DNA from: Sphingopyxis sp. FD7
GTDB taxonomy: Bacteria > Pseudomonadota > Alphaproteobacteria > Sphingomonadales > Sphingomonadaceae
Assembly (NCBI RefSeq): GCF_003609835.1
Contig: NZ_AP017898.1
Location: 3,410,001-3,474,000, forward strand
Length of the DNA stretch: 64,000 nt
Direction of reading: 5' to 3'
Shown: piece after piece, positions 1 through 8,707 of the stretch
How positions within the stretch are numbered: position 1 is the stretch's first letter
Layout: every line of letters begins with the position of its first letter
The notes under the pieces: generated by a model
What the model saw: only the letters and a program-made list of their open reading frames with translations
The model's database searches: none
Told to the model about the DNA's origin: nothing
Program-made: the position numbers and the translations under genes

Positions 1-302
1 CGATCGCTGTCCTTGTCCTCGAAGTCCATAGCTTGCCGCCTTCCCGTTCGGGACGAAGGCGGCAAGCCGGGCGTTGAGAACTTGCTTAGCGAACAAGCGC
101 CGCCGCCTTTAGCCCGAGGGCTTGGACATGCGCAGCGGCCACCCGGCAGGATGGAATCAAAATACTAGGCTAAGCAGGTTCTCACGCCTGGCACCGTGCG
201 CCTCGCCCGATGCGAGGCAAAGCATAGCTTTGCCCCTGTCGCTTGCAACCCGGCAGTGCGGAGATAGGTCCAGATCGAGTCGAATTCTTCCAAATCGTGG
301 CG
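1..302. other. left-edge intergenic stretch with a perfect 12-bp inverted repeat
   Basis: No convincing complete gene. Positions 32-43 (CTTGCCGCCTTC) and 55-66 (GAAGGCGGCAAG) form a perfect 12-bp stem around an 11-nt loop. It is not followed by a T-run, so a rho-independent terminator is not supported. A minus-strand ATG at 29-27 opens nine codons (MDFEDKDSD) that leave the window, with AAGG just upstream. It may be the first codons of a gene running off the left edge, but this is too short to trust. Confidence 0.4.
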
Positions 303-1973
303 CTATTTCGCGCCATTTAACTCGTCGTCGAGCGAGCATTCGGTGACCATCGCCGAAAGGTCGGGGAGGGCGGGCAGTCCCGAGCCTTCTGCTCCCGTGT
401 CTGGCTTGAATGCAGGCATCATGAACGACGGATAATTGGACTCCGGCGGATTTTCGGCCGCAAGCGTCTTGCCGACTTCGGCGAACGGGTGCTTGAAGAA
501 ATGCTGGTTGAGTGCGTCGGCGATACCCTTTTCCTTGCCGGCCCGTGCCAGCGCGAGAACAGCATCCCCGTCCTTCCAGTCGATCGGTGCCTTGGACCGC
601 CTGGCCTTTTCTTCCTTGAGAAGATTGAGAGCGTCAGCGTCGATCGTTCCGCTCGTCCAGATCTCAAAGCGATGTAGGGCTTCTCGCAGGGCGGCATGGT
701 TCGCATAGTGCGCACGTATGACCGGAATCTTCTTGAGCCAGATTTCGACCTCGGCGCGCGACAGCGACCCGCCAGGCTCTTTGCCCTTACACTCTATTGC
801 TGTCACCGCGCTCGACTGGTGGGCGATCGCCTGGACATCAATGTCCGCGGTCCTGCCGGTCGCAGGATCTCGGGCGGTAACCCCCATATCGATCGAGATG
901 GCGCTTCGCCGTGCGAGATAGCCGACCACTAACTCGAAAAGGATACCGCGCAGGTTGAGGCTACGTCCCTCGATATCGAGCAAATTATCGAGGAGGTAGG
1001 TGAGCCGTTCCGGGCTGGAAGACGCATATTTGGCAGCATCTTTGAGCACATCGCATAGCGACGCAATCGCGGCACCGACCCGTTTGCCGAACAGATCTTT
1101 CGGCGTGGCGAGCATCACTCCCGCGGCATGGCCTGCCTTCATTGCCTCGCCGGTAAATTCCTCCGCGACAATGATCGACAAGACTCCGATATTCTTGAGG
1201 GTCGCCTTCAGCATCCGCGCCTTGCGGATGAAGAACTGGATTTCGTCGTCGGTCAGCCGCCCTTCGGCGAACACGTCCGCGACAATGAAGCCTGGCTTGC
1301 CGCCGAGACCCTGAAGCGGAAGCAGGTAGCTCGGGCCGGCGAAATCGAAGGCAAAGGGGCCGATAGGCTTGAGTTCTTCGTCGCCGCGGATGCGGATCTG
1401 ATTGTAGCTCGCGAAACCGATCTTCCGCGCCCATTCGCGCATCCCGTCGAGCAGGATACCTTCCGTGAGGTCGCGAGCCCTAAGCCCGGCTAGCGTCCCG
1501 AAAGCCAACGACGGCGCGAGCTCGAAGCATCGGCCATGTTCGAGATTGTGAATTTCCTTGATGAAGCCCGCGGCAATCAGGCGTTGGGCGACCGTCTCGA
1601 CTGGCAGCTGTCCGCGCTGCGGGATTACCGTCGCGCCGCTGATCGACGCGAATTGGTCGGCACGAATGAGGCCCCCGCGGGCGATCATGCCATCGACCGA
1701 CGCGGCGAAGACCGAATTGGTCGCGCGCATGTCGCGGATGAAGTTCTGCCAGAAGCGTTCGCTGTTCCGGTCCTTGTCGAGGTAGAGAAAAGCTTCGCGC
1801 TTGGGCAGCATCGGGACCGGAAAGCGGCGTATCGGTTTGGCGACCCGTGCGACGCGCTGGCGGGCCGCCTCAGGGCTCGCACCAGCAGCGACGAGCGCTT
1901 CGACAATCAGCGACGAACGCGATGGGCCATGGTCTGAAAGATATTGCGCGATGGTGGTCATGATCGATGTCAC
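303..1973 (-). CDS. hypothetical protein with a PD-(D/E)XK-nuclease-like segment
   Basis: 556 residues from the GTG at 1973. An in-frame ATG at 1961 (MTTIAQYL) is an equally good start and neither has a clear ribosome site. I do not recognise a named family. The first ~90 residues look like a helical or winged-helix region (EAARQRVARVAKPIRRF). Around residues 380-420 an Asp (TADIDVQAIA) is followed about 20 residues later by AIECKGK. This D-x(n)-E-x-K spacing is typical of PD-(D/E)XK restriction-like nucleases, and a helix with basic residues follows. No signal peptide or membrane segment is visible. It stands alone, facing the window's left edge, next to other accessory genes. A role in nucleic-acid cleavage or defence is inference. 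Confidence 0.7.
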   Translation of the reverse strand: MTSIMTTIAQYLSDHGPSRSSLIVEALVAAGASPEAARQRVARVAKPIRRFPVPMLPKREAFLYLDKDRNSERFWQNFIRDMRATNSVFAASVDGMIARGGLIRADQFASISGATVIPQRGQLPVETVAQRLIAAGFIKEIHNLEHGRCFELAPSLAFGTLAGLRARDLTEGILLDGMREWARKIGFASYNQIRIRGDEELKPIGPFAFDFAGPSYLLPLQGLGGKPGFIVADVFAEGRLTDDEIQFFIRKARMLKATLKNIGVLSIIVAEEFTGEAMKAGHAAGVMLATPKDLFGKRVGAAIASLCDVLKDAAKYASSSPERLTYLLDNLLDIEGRSLNLRGILFELVVGYLARRSAISIDMGVTARDPATGRTADIDVQAIAHQSSAVTAIECKGKEPGGSLSRAEVEIWLKKIPVIRAHYANHAALREALHRFEIWTSGTIDADALNLLKEEKARRSKAPIDWKDGDAVLALARAGKEKGIADALNQHFFKHPFAEVGKTLAAENPPESNYPSFMMPAFKPDTGAEGSGLPALPDLSAMVTECSLDDELNGAK

Positions 1974-2164
1974 ACTGCTTAATTTATTAATTTAACTACC
2001 TTGTGCCTCCTCGTTTTTCAACCTTCGATATGAAGTCAAATTTTTCAAATACTTACGCGCGTGTTTTTGGGGCGTGTGCACGGCGCGATGTCACGGAGCC
2101 ATTTTAAGTGATCGAGATTCGTCTATGCGAGCTGCACCCGCGACCGCGATTTGTCTGCGCTCGG

Positions 2165-3091
2165 TCAGTGATGATAGAGCGGGAAATGCCGTGCCGCGGC
2201 GGGACACTCGCAAGGTACGAGGACCGATATCGCGCGCGGCAAAACCCGGAAATGCGCCGGCGTCGCGGTGACGATCTCACCATCGGTGTTCACCGGCATC
2301 GGCCGCCGCGTCTCGATATCGAACTCGACGCACTTGGCGGTGCGCACTTCCTTCCACGCGCCATGCGTGCCGGACCGGAAGGCACGAAGCATGAGGGCGA
2401 GCTTCCAGAGGTTTTTCACCTCGAGGCTATAGAGATCGAGCGTGCCGTCATCGATCGCGGCATTTTCCTCGACGACATTGCCTCCGCCATAGAGGCGCCC
2501 GTTGCCGATCGCGACCTGGTAGGTGCTGACGGTCCTCGACTCCCCCTTCTCCCTGATCCTCGCCCGGAAACGCTGGGCAGCCAGGATAACTCGCAGTGCG
2601 GCGACGGCATAGCCGAGGCGGCCGAACTTCTTCTTGATCGCCGGGTCGAGCTTCTGGGCGAGTTCGCTACTGATCCCGATGCTCGCGACATTGAAGAAGG
2701 CATGGCCATTGACCGTGCCGACGTCGATCCGTCGGCTGTGACCCTCGACAATGACTTCGGCCGCCGCCGCGAAATCGAGCGGGATCGAAAGGGTGCGCGC
2801 CAGATCATTCGCGGTTCCGGCGGGAATGATTCCCAGCGGCAGGCCGCTCTCGATCACCGCGGGCGCGGCGGACGAGATCGAACCGTCGCCGCCGCACACG
2901 ACAATGATATCGGCGGTCTGATGCAGGCGTGTCACGTCGCGGGCGATTTCGGGCAGGCTTTCGAACGGTTCGACCGTCACCAGCAGGCCGCCGGCAGCGA
3001 GGCGCTCGCGAACGGGAACGATGGCCTGCTCGCCCTGCCGCGCCTTGGCATTGTGCAGCACGAGGGCGCGCGTATCCTTGGGCCACGGCAT
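2165..3091 (-). CDS. diacylglycerol kinase family lipid kinase (YegS/DagK-like)
   Basis: 308 residues from the ATG at 3091 (MPWPKDTRALVL). AGGA lies 8 nt upstream, whereas a GTG at 3097 would sit too close to it. The N-terminal half is a DAGK catalytic domain with the nucleotide-binding loop CGGDGS near residue 70 and GTANDLAR near residue 95. The C-terminal half carries the expected beta-sandwich with VNTDGE. Family members phosphorylate diacylglycerol or related lipids at the cytoplasmic membrane face using ATP; the substrate here cannot be read from sequence. Length fits the ~300-residue family. It is monocistronic and its upstream neighbour is divergent. Confidence 0.88.
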   Translation of the reverse strand: MPWPKDTRALVLHNAKARQGEQAIVPVRERLAAGGLLVTVEPFESLPEIARDVTRLHQTADIIVVCGGDGSISSAAPAVIESGLPLGIIPAGTANDLARTLSIPLDFAAAAEVIVEGHSRRIDVGTVNGHAFFNVASIGISSELAQKLDPAIKKKFGRLGYAVAALRVILAAQRFRARIREKGESRTVSTYQVAIGNGRLYGGGNVVEENAAIDDGTLDLYSLEVKNLWKLALMLRAFRSGTHGAWKEVRTAKCVEFDIETRRPMPVNTDGEIVTATPAHFRVLPRAISVLVPCECPAAARHFPLYHH

Positions 3092-3460
3092 CGACACGAT
3101 CCTGTTCAGCAGAGTTGCGACTTTCGAGCGCGGGCCTTCAGAAGCGCCCCGTCCGATGGAGCTGGCCTATACGTTGCCGCGATGAGGCCGGGAAGCATCT
3201 GGATCGATGCCGCCCTCTTTCCCGCTTCGACACATCCTGGGCGTCGTCGCTCGCCGTGATCGCAGTTCCATTCTCGATGTTCGTCCGGTCCCACCCAAGA
3301 GCGCTCCGCCAATCTGGTCGGCGGCGGCGCCCGCGCAAGCGAGGCCAAGCCTCGCTCCTCCGCTGCGCTTCGGCCCTTCGGGTGCGCAAGCGCCTCCAGC
3401 CGCCGACCTGCCCGGCTGCACGCCCGGGATGGTCCCGGGCAAATCAGCAGGAGTATCGAC
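3092..3460. other. intergenic stretch before the DUF736 gene
   Basis: No gene seen. The stretch is rich in G+C dyads (for example CCCGGGATGGTCCCGGG near 3422-3438). It ends in the clear ribosome site AGCAGGAG, which sets the start of the DUF736 gene. Confidence 0.4.
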
Positions 3461-3784
3461 ATGGCGAGCATCGGCATCGTCAGCGGCAGCATCGAGAAGG
3501 GCTTTGTGGGCCAGCTCATCACGCTGTCGATCAAGGCACCGATCGAGATACGCCCCAACCGCGGCAAAGCGAGCGATGTGCAGCCCGATTATCGAGTTTG
3601 GTCCGATGGCGTCGAAATCGGCGCCGGCTGGATCCGCGTCGCCGAGCAATCGGGGCGTTCGTATGTCTCGCTCTCGCTCGCGACCCCCGAGTTCGGGCCG
3701 CGGCGCATCTACGCCAATCTCGGGCGGGCCGCGGGGCAGGACCGCGACGATGTTTTCGCGATCATCTGGACACCAGCCGACTGA
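3461..3784 (+). CDS. DUF736 family protein
   Basis: 107 residues, start fixed by AGCAGGAG 6 nt upstream of the ATG. The pattern MASIGIVSGSIEKGFVG, then DYRVWSDGVEIGAGW, then a segment on one more strand pair ending IYANLG and DVFAIIW, follows DUF736. DUF736 is a small soluble family found almost entirely on conjugative plasmids and integrative elements of alphaproteobacteria, usually near transfer genes. Biochemical role unknown. Here no relaxase or mating-pair genes are next to it, so it reads as a marker of an element that is decayed or continues outside the window. Confidence 0.8.
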   Translation: MASIGIVSGSIEKGFVGQLITLSIKAPIEIRPNRGKASDVQPDYRVWSDGVEIGAGWIRVAEQSGRSYVSLSLATPEFGPRRIYANLGRAAGQDRDDVFAIIWTPAD

Positions 3785-3867
3785 CCGACAGCCATCTTGC
3801 GGCATCCTTGCGCATCGGAACAATCTCCCGGGTGCAATGGTGCCGCCACCTTGTTAGGGTGACCCCA

Positions 3868-4797
3868 ATGCAGAGCAGCCTCGAACATCTTCCCCCGCAC
3901 AAGCGGCGCGAAATAGAGCGCGTCGTCGAGATCATCTTCGAGGAATTCGAGGATGCGCTGGCGCTCGCGACGCAGGACTGGAAGCGCAAGGGCCGCATTT
4001 CCAAGATCATCCTCTATGGCAGCTATGCGCGGGGTGGCTGGGTCGACGAGCCGCACACGGCGAAGGGCTATCAGTCTGACTATGACCTGCTGATCATCGT
4101 CAACGACAAGCGGCTGACCGATCGGGCGGACTATTGGTCGAAGCTCGACGATCGGCTCATTCGTGAGCTGTCGGTTACCAAGCGGCTCCGCACGCCGGTG
4201 AACTTCATCGTTCACAGTCTCGACGAGGTGAATTCCGGACTTACGCAGGGGCGCTATTTCTTCATCGACGTCGCTTGTGACGGGATCGCGCTGTACGAGG
4301 CCGATGGGAAGGAGCTTGCTGAGCCCAAACCGATGACGCCGCATGCGGCGCTAGAGATGGCGGAGGAATATTTTGACGAGTGGTTCTCCGGCGCGACGGA
4401 GTTCATCGAGGGTTACAAGTTCTACCTCGATCGAAAGAGCTTCAAGAAGGCGGCGTTTCTCCTTCATCAGGCTGTCGAGAGCTACTATCACTGTGTATTG
4501 CTTGTTGGCACGCTGCACACACCGCACATCCATAATCTTGCCTTCCTGCGCACGCAGGCTGAGCGGATAGATGCGCGCCTGTTCGAGGCATGGCCTAGAG
4601 AGGTGAAGACCGATCGGTCACGCTTCGAGAAATTGAAGGAAGCGTACATCAAGGCGCGCTACTCAAAGCATTACAGCATATCAGCGGAGGAGCTTGAATG
4701 GCTCGGCGCGCGCGTAGAGCGGCTCGCGGAGATCGTTGATGGAATCTGCCGCGATCGTATCGCCGAGCTCGAGACCACAGCCCGACGCGCAGGCTGA
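3868..4797 (+). CDS. nucleotidyltransferase (MNT) - HEPN fusion protein
   Basis: 309 residues from the ATG at 3868. Residues ~45-110 form a minimal nucleotidyltransferase fold: YGSYARGGW gives the GSYARG loop and SDYDLLIIV supplies the paired acidic residues. Residues ~175-300 form a HEPN-type helical bundle (ALEMAEEYFDEW, AAFLLHQAVESYYHCVLL), with ARYSKHY in the position of the HEPN RX4-6H motif. Separate MNT and HEPN genes form toxin-antitoxin pairs in which the MNT adds AMP to the HEPN RNase; fused forms are also common. Substrate unknown. No partner gene overlaps it; the next gene is convergent, about 30 bp away. Confidence 0.85.
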   Translation: MQSSLEHLPPHKRREIERVVEIIFEEFEDALALATQDWKRKGRISKIILYGSYARGGWVDEPHTAKGYQSDYDLLIIVNDKRLTDRADYWSKLDDRLIRELSVTKRLRTPVNFIVHSLDEVNSGLTQGRYFFIDVACDGIALYEADGKELAEPKPMTPHAALEMAEEYFDEWFSGATEFIEGYKFYLDRKSFKKAAFLLHQAVESYYHCVLLVGTLHTPHIHNLAFLRTQAERIDARLFEAWPREVKTDRSRFEKLKEAYIKARYSKHYSISAEELEWLGARVERLAEIVDGICRDRIAELETTARRAG

Positions 4798-4826
4798 TCT
4801 TGTTCCTCAAAGTTGCGCGATGCGCT

Positions 4827-5699
4827 TCAGGTCGGTCGGTGATCTTCTTCGGTACTGTTCGCTAGCTGGTTCAGCTCCTCCTCCCCAGCGACGTGTTTGT
4901 ACCAGTCGTTGTCAAACTGCGCGGCGGTGACCTTGATCGTCTCCACGCGATATGGGGCGCAGCTGATCACATCGACTGCTGATGGATCGAACACCGCAAT
5001 ATTGTAGCCCTCATCGTCACCGAACTGGCTCTTGTACGCGATTGCATCATAGCCTTGCGCGCGGAAAAGCTCTGCGAGAATTTGGGTCGGAACATAGTCG
5101 GCTGAATCGTCCGACAGGGTGACAGGTCGTGAGAACGCGTTGTCGATATCGGTCCAAACGGCGCTCTTCTTCTCCGACGCTGATATAGGCGTAGTTCCCA
5201 TAATCTGGCCCATGTTTAGACCGCCGAACGAACTATGTCCGTGGCCGAGCGACAGATCCAGAGTCCTGAGATCGCGGAGAATTCTGCATTTTGCTACAGA
5301 GACTTCTGCGCCGACCCAAGGTCGAACTTCTGAAATGGATGTCTCCGCGGTGCTCCCGAGGTAGAGGACCGGGATGCCTGCGGGGTTGGCTCGGCCCTCT
5401 TTCGCGCGGCGTTCCAGTGGCTTCATCCGCTTTGCACCGAAACCTGAAGTGTACTCGCCGATCCAATTTCCTTGTTCATCATGCTGGTCGAAGACCTCGA
5501 CGCCTTGCTGCGCACGAAACAGAATGCGTCCGGTGTGCAGTGTCTGATCACGCTGTTCGATCGTTGCGATGACTGTTGCCAAAAAGGCTTGGATTGCGGG
5601 GTCCCAAACGTACCGGCTCGAATGGCGCACTCGATCCGCATAGACGTCGTAACTGCGCCAAGACGCAAACTCCTTGGCGTCGGGATTGTCGAGTTCCAT
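4827..5699 (-). CDS. RES domain-containing protein
   Basis: 290 residues from the ATG at 5699, which shares one base with the stop of the upstream HNH gene (TGATG), so translation is probably coupled. A GTG one codon earlier is possible. The RES signature is spread over the protein: Arg in ILFRAQQG (~65), Glu in STAETSISEVRPW (~125), then SDDSADYVPTQILAELFRA and GYDAIAYKS, ending YNIAVFDPSAV. RES proteins are usually toxins that consume NAD+ and pair with an Xre-type antitoxin. No Xre gene lies beside this one. The N-terminal ~60 residues are an extension beyond a minimal RES toxin. Whether it is toxic here is not shown. Confidence 0.85.
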   Translation of the reverse strand: MELDNPDAKEFASWRSYDVYADRVRHSSRYVWDPAIQAFLATVIATIEQRDQTLHTGRILFRAQQGVEVFDQHDEQGNWIGEYTSGFGAKRMKPLERRAKEGRANPAGIPVLYLGSTAETSISEVRPWVGAEVSVAKCRILRDLRTLDLSLGHGHSSFGGLNMGQIMGTTPISASEKKSAVWTDIDNAFSRPVTLSDDSADYVPTQILAELFRAQGYDAIAYKSQFGDDEGYNIAVFDPSAVDVISCAPYRVETIKVTAAQFDNDWYKHVAGEEELNQLANSTEEDHRPT

Positions 5700-6394
5700 C
5701 ACTGGCTCCGAAGCGAGGCGGATTTGGCCCTTTGCCGCCGCTCCGCGAGATAGGCAGCTGCCTTTCCGCTTTCAACGAAATCGAACGCACTAATCTTTGC
5801 ATCCAGTATCGTCGGATGATCGACCTTTCCACGCGCTTCGTCGAGGTGAAACCGAAACTGCCCAGGGGCCGTCGAAACGATTAGGATCGCAATGCCGCTA
5901 CGTCGGATGGACAGGCTCCCGTCGCTGTTAGCCTGCCATTTGCTGGAACCGACGAAGCGCTTTCTCCGATCGAGAAAGTTCAGGAACTCGGCATGGCTCT
6001 CAGTTCCTACGGTGCCCTCGGTGAGATCATCGCAACATTTTTCGCCGACGACCATTGCCCACCATTTAGGATGGAACACCATGTGGGCGTAGCGCAGCGC
6101 CTGACCACATTGTTCGCATTCGCCATCTAAACCGCCGAGATCGTCATGCCCGATAAGGACCCAGTCCTTCGATGGCTGGATAATGCCATGCTCCTTTGCG
6201 TGGCATCCTCTGCAAAGAACTTCACATTCCTGGTAGGGATATTCCCAGGGGAGGCGTCCCGCGACATAATCGCGATGATGGACTTGAAGCACAACCTCGT
6301 CGCCGGAGCGACGGCAGTGGGCACATACTCCACCATGCAGCCTGATCTGCTCTGCACGATAGGCTGCCCATTCCTTGTGCCGGTATAAGTTCAT
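5699..6394 (-). CDS. HNH-motif zinc-finger protein, partner of the RES gene
   Basis: 231 residues from the ATG at 6394 (MNLYRHKEW), preceded by GGGGCGAG. An in-frame ATG at 6430 has no ribosome site and longer starts run into the upstream gene. Residues ~20-70 hold CAHCRRSG, then VLQVHHRDY, then CRGCHAKEHG: paired CxxC motifs around the HH of an HNH nuclease fold. A second zinc-ribbon-like pair follows (CEQCG). The remaining ~120 residues are unfamiliar. It overlaps the RES gene by one base, so the two form a two-gene operon. HNH proteins cut or bind nucleic acid; here it could be a nuclease effector or the partner that restrains the RES protein. That assignment is inference. Confidence 0.75.
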   Translation of the reverse strand: MNLYRHKEWAAYRAEQIRLHGGVCAHCRRSGDEVVLQVHHRDYVAGRLPWEYPYQECEVLCRGCHAKEHGIIQPSKDWVLIGHDDLGGLDGECEQCGQALRYAHMVFHPKWWAMVVGEKCCDDLTEGTVGTESHAEFLNFLDRRKRFVGSSKWQANSDGSLSIRRSGIAILIVSTAPGQFRFHLDEARGKVDHPTILDAKISAFDFVESGKAAAYLAERRQRAKSASLRSQ

Positions 6395-6443
6395 CTCGCC
6401 CCAAGATCGCTCCGTCCGATACCTTAGCATATTGGAGCGGGGA

Positions 6444-6674
6444 TTACTTCCTGCCGCGAAAGCGTTCGAAACGGGCCTTGCCCGCCGCTGTCTCAACAGC
6501 GACGTTTGCATTGCTGCATTCATCACCGCCCATATCGCCCGCCTTACAGCGATTGACGATATCGCGCGCCTCTTCAAGATTGGCCTCGAAGTATTGAACG
6601 CTTCGCGGTTCGGGCGGCGCGCATGCTGTCAGGGTCGCGAGGCCGGCGATCGCCAGCATCTTCACATCGGACAT
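6444..6674 (-). CDS. EexN/TrbK-like entry-exclusion lipoprotein
   Basis: 76 residues from the ATG at 6674, with GGAGG 5 nt upstream. The N-terminus is a lipoprotein signal ending at the lipobox LTAC. The mature part has the EexN pattern: SVQYFEANLEEAR, then two Cys (NRCKAGD, DECSNAN), then AGKARFERFRG at the end. EexN proteins sit in the membrane envelope of conjugative-element hosts and block entry of a second copy. Together with DUF736 this points to a conjugative ancestor. No other transfer gene is seen nearby. Confidence 0.72.
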   Translation of the reverse strand: MSDVKMLAIAGLATLTACAPPEPRSVQYFEANLEEARDIVNRCKAGDMGGDECSNANVAVETAAGKARFERFRGRK

Positions 6675-6841
6675 CGTCACCTCCAGTGGCCGATCTTAGC
6701 GCCAGAGTGTCCGAAACTGCAGCGGCGTGCTGGCAGATAGAACCAGATTGGGGCTGTTCTCCTGTACGGCCACTTTGCCGCCGGCTTCGTGTCGCAATAT
6801 GGGGTGCAGGAGCCTTGCGAGGATGGACTAAGGGGGAAATG

Positions 6842-7474
6842 ATGTCGAAATTGAACGCCGCTCTGCCTGCCTCGATCGCATCGAAAGAGACAACTACTGC
6901 CCTCGCGACGGTCGGTGATGCTGCCCTCGACGCCGCTATTTCTTCGGGTGCATTGGACGGCGTGCCCATCCTTGGCGCGGCGACCGGAATTTGGCGCGCG
7001 CACAAGGAGATCGGGCAACAATTATTCACGCGGAAGGTCGTTCGTTTTCTTCGCGAAACCAATCAAACAACGGATCAGGAGCGGATCGATTTCGTGGACC
7101 GTCTCAAAGCTGAGGGAAAGACAGAGGATTTTGGAGAAGCGATCCTTCTTATTCTCGATCGTCTCGATGATACGGTGAAGCCCGTCATCCTCGGGCGGCT
7201 CGTCGCGGCGCATATTCGCGGCGATATGGATTATGATAAGATGATGCGTCTGACGTCGATTGTGTCGCGCTGTTATGCCGAAGATCTCGAATTGCTGCGT
7301 AACTTCAGCGATGGCGTTCAGGGCGAGAAGACGCTGATCGCCGAGAGTTTGCTCGCAGCGGGCCTTTTGTCCAATGGCGGCATCGATGGCGGGGATTTTT
7401 CGGATCCGCTTGCAGGCGGCATCATTTTCAATCTCAATGAGTATGGCGATTTGCTCAAGCGGTTTGGGCTTTAG
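6842..7474 (+). CDS. hypothetical protein
   Basis: 210 residues from the ATG at 6842, spaced 5 nt from GGGGG; an adjacent ATG at 6839 is too close to it. Not recognised. Residues ~20-50 are Ala/Gly-rich and mildly hydrophobic (GALDGVPILGAATGIW). The middle is charged and helical. The C-terminus ends in FNLNEYGDLLKRFGL. No signal peptide and no catalytic motif visible. It precedes the AbiE-like pair in the same direction but is separated by 135 bp, so co-transcription is uncertain. The low-GC stretch that follows suggests a boundary between acquired pieces. Confidence 0.65.
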   Translation: MSKLNAALPASIASKETTTALATVGDAALDAAISSGALDGVPILGAATGIWRAHKEIGQQLFTRKVVRFLRETNQTTDQERIDFVDRLKAEGKTEDFGEAILLILDRLDDTVKPVILGRLVAAHIRGDMDYDKMMRLTSIVSRCYAEDLELLRNFSDGVQGEKTLIAESLLAAGLLSNGGIDGGDFSDPLAGGIIFNLNEYGDLLKRFGL

Positions 7475-7609
7475 GCCGTAAATCGCAAAATCGGCGGAAA
7501 GCGCCCTGCCGAGATTTTTCTCATTTTTTTGATGCAAATTTTCTGCGCAGCAAATATCAGCTTTTTTCCGAATATTCACCTTTTTGCTGATTTTTGCTGG
7601 ACACGAAAT

Positions 7610-8707
7610 ATGGCCGAATTTGAAAATTCCCAGCGCGAATTGCTCGATGCGCTTTTGGAAGCGCTATTGGCGCTGCCTCAGTCGCACGCGCAAATCGAGC
7701 GATATGAGGTCGAAATCGGGCCTCGCGGCCGCGCCGACGCGCTGATCGGCGCATTTATCAACCGCCAGCCGTTGGTCTTGCTCGTTGAAATCAAGGCGCA
7801 GCTTTTTCCGCGCGATGTGCGCGAAGCAATCTGGCAGCTTCGGAATAATCAGGCCCATCTCAGCAATTCCGGTGACGACCGGGAAATCATTCCTTTTTTT
7901 GTCGCCCGTGCGATCTCGCCGGGCGCTCGAGAGATTTTTCGGGAAGAGCGCGTCGGATATTTCGACCTTGGAGGCTCACTTTATATTCCGGGCAAAAAGG
8001 CCTTTATATTCCTCGATAAACCGGCTCCGAAAAAAGGGGCGAAGAAATTCGATTCCATTTTTCAGGGGCAAAAAGCGCGCGCGCTCCATGAAATTTATGA
8101 GCGGCGTCAGGACTGGTTGAGTGTGAAGGACCTCGCCGATACGAGCGGTGTTTCGCCCGCTACTGCTTCCGAAACTCTCACGGAACTAGAACGGCGCGAA
8201 TGGGTCGATGTGCAGGGCGCGGGTCCGTCCAAACAGCGTCGACTGCGCGCCGCACGCCCCCTTCTAGAAGCCTGGACGAGCTACGCCAGCGATCAGAAGG
8301 CACCGACGGTGCGGCGCTACTATGTTCCGAAAGCGAGTGACGCACTGGAGCTGGCGCTGCGCCTTGATCAGGCATGCAGGGACGCGAAGGCTGCCTATGC
8401 GGTCACCGGTGAAGTGGCCGCTCAAATCTATGCGCCCTATCTCTCGTCGATCTCGCAGCTTCGTTGCCGGATCGAGCCCGGGCAGAAGCTGATCGAGGCG
8501 CTGCTTGGTCTCGACGCGCGACCCGTCGCCGAAGGCTGGAACCTCGGCATCATCGAAGCGAAGAGCCGGCGCGATGTCGCGGTGGGCCAACGGATCGATG
8601 GCGTCTGCTACGCTCCGCCGCTGCAGGTCTATCTCGACCTGCTACAGGCGTCTGGCCGTTCCCGTGAAATGGCGATGCATCTTCGTAGCGAGTGTCTGGA
8701 TAAATAA
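7610..8707 (+). CDS. AbiEi-like antitoxin/regulator with an N-terminal nuclease-like domain
   Basis: 365 residues from the ATG at 7610; a longer reading from 7529 crosses AT-rich leader sequence and is unlikely. Residues ~30-80 show RADALIG followed by LVEIKAQ and AIWQLRNNQ, the D...E-x-K...Q order of a PD-(D/E)XK fold, ending VGYFDLGGSLYI. Residues ~165-215 are a winged helix-turn-helix (SVKDLADTSGVSPATASETL). The C-terminal ~150 residues resemble AbiEi-type type IV antitoxins. Its last base overlaps the first base of the following nucleotidyltransferase gene, the AbiEi/AbiEii arrangement. AbiEi proteins bind their own promoter and restrain the nucleotidyltransferase toxin. Whether the nuclease-like part is active is unknown. 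Confidence 0.78.
   Translation: MAEFENSQRELLDALLEALLALPQSHAQIERYEVEIGPRGRADALIGAFINRQPLVLLVEIKAQLFPRDVREAIWQLRNNQAHLSNSGDDREIIPFFVARAISPGAREIFREERVGYFDLGGSLYIPGKKAFIFLDKPAPKKGAKKFDSIFQGQKARALHEIYERRQDWLSVKDLADTSGVSPATASETLTELERREWVDVQGAGPSKQRRLRAARPLLEAWTSYASDQKAPTVRRYYVPKASDALELALRLDQACRDAKAAYAVTGEVAAQIYAPYLSSISQLRCRIEPGQKLIEALLGLDARPVAEGWNLGIIEAKSRRDVAVGQRIDGVCYAPPLQVYLDLLQASGRSREMAMHLRSECLDK

Noticed and set aside
2929..3867. Upstream extension of the MNT-HEPN gene to 622 residues
   Set aside because: The extra part overlaps the lipid-kinase gene and DUF736 in another frame and has Arg/Pro-rich shadow composition. The ATG at 3868 gives a normal domain start.
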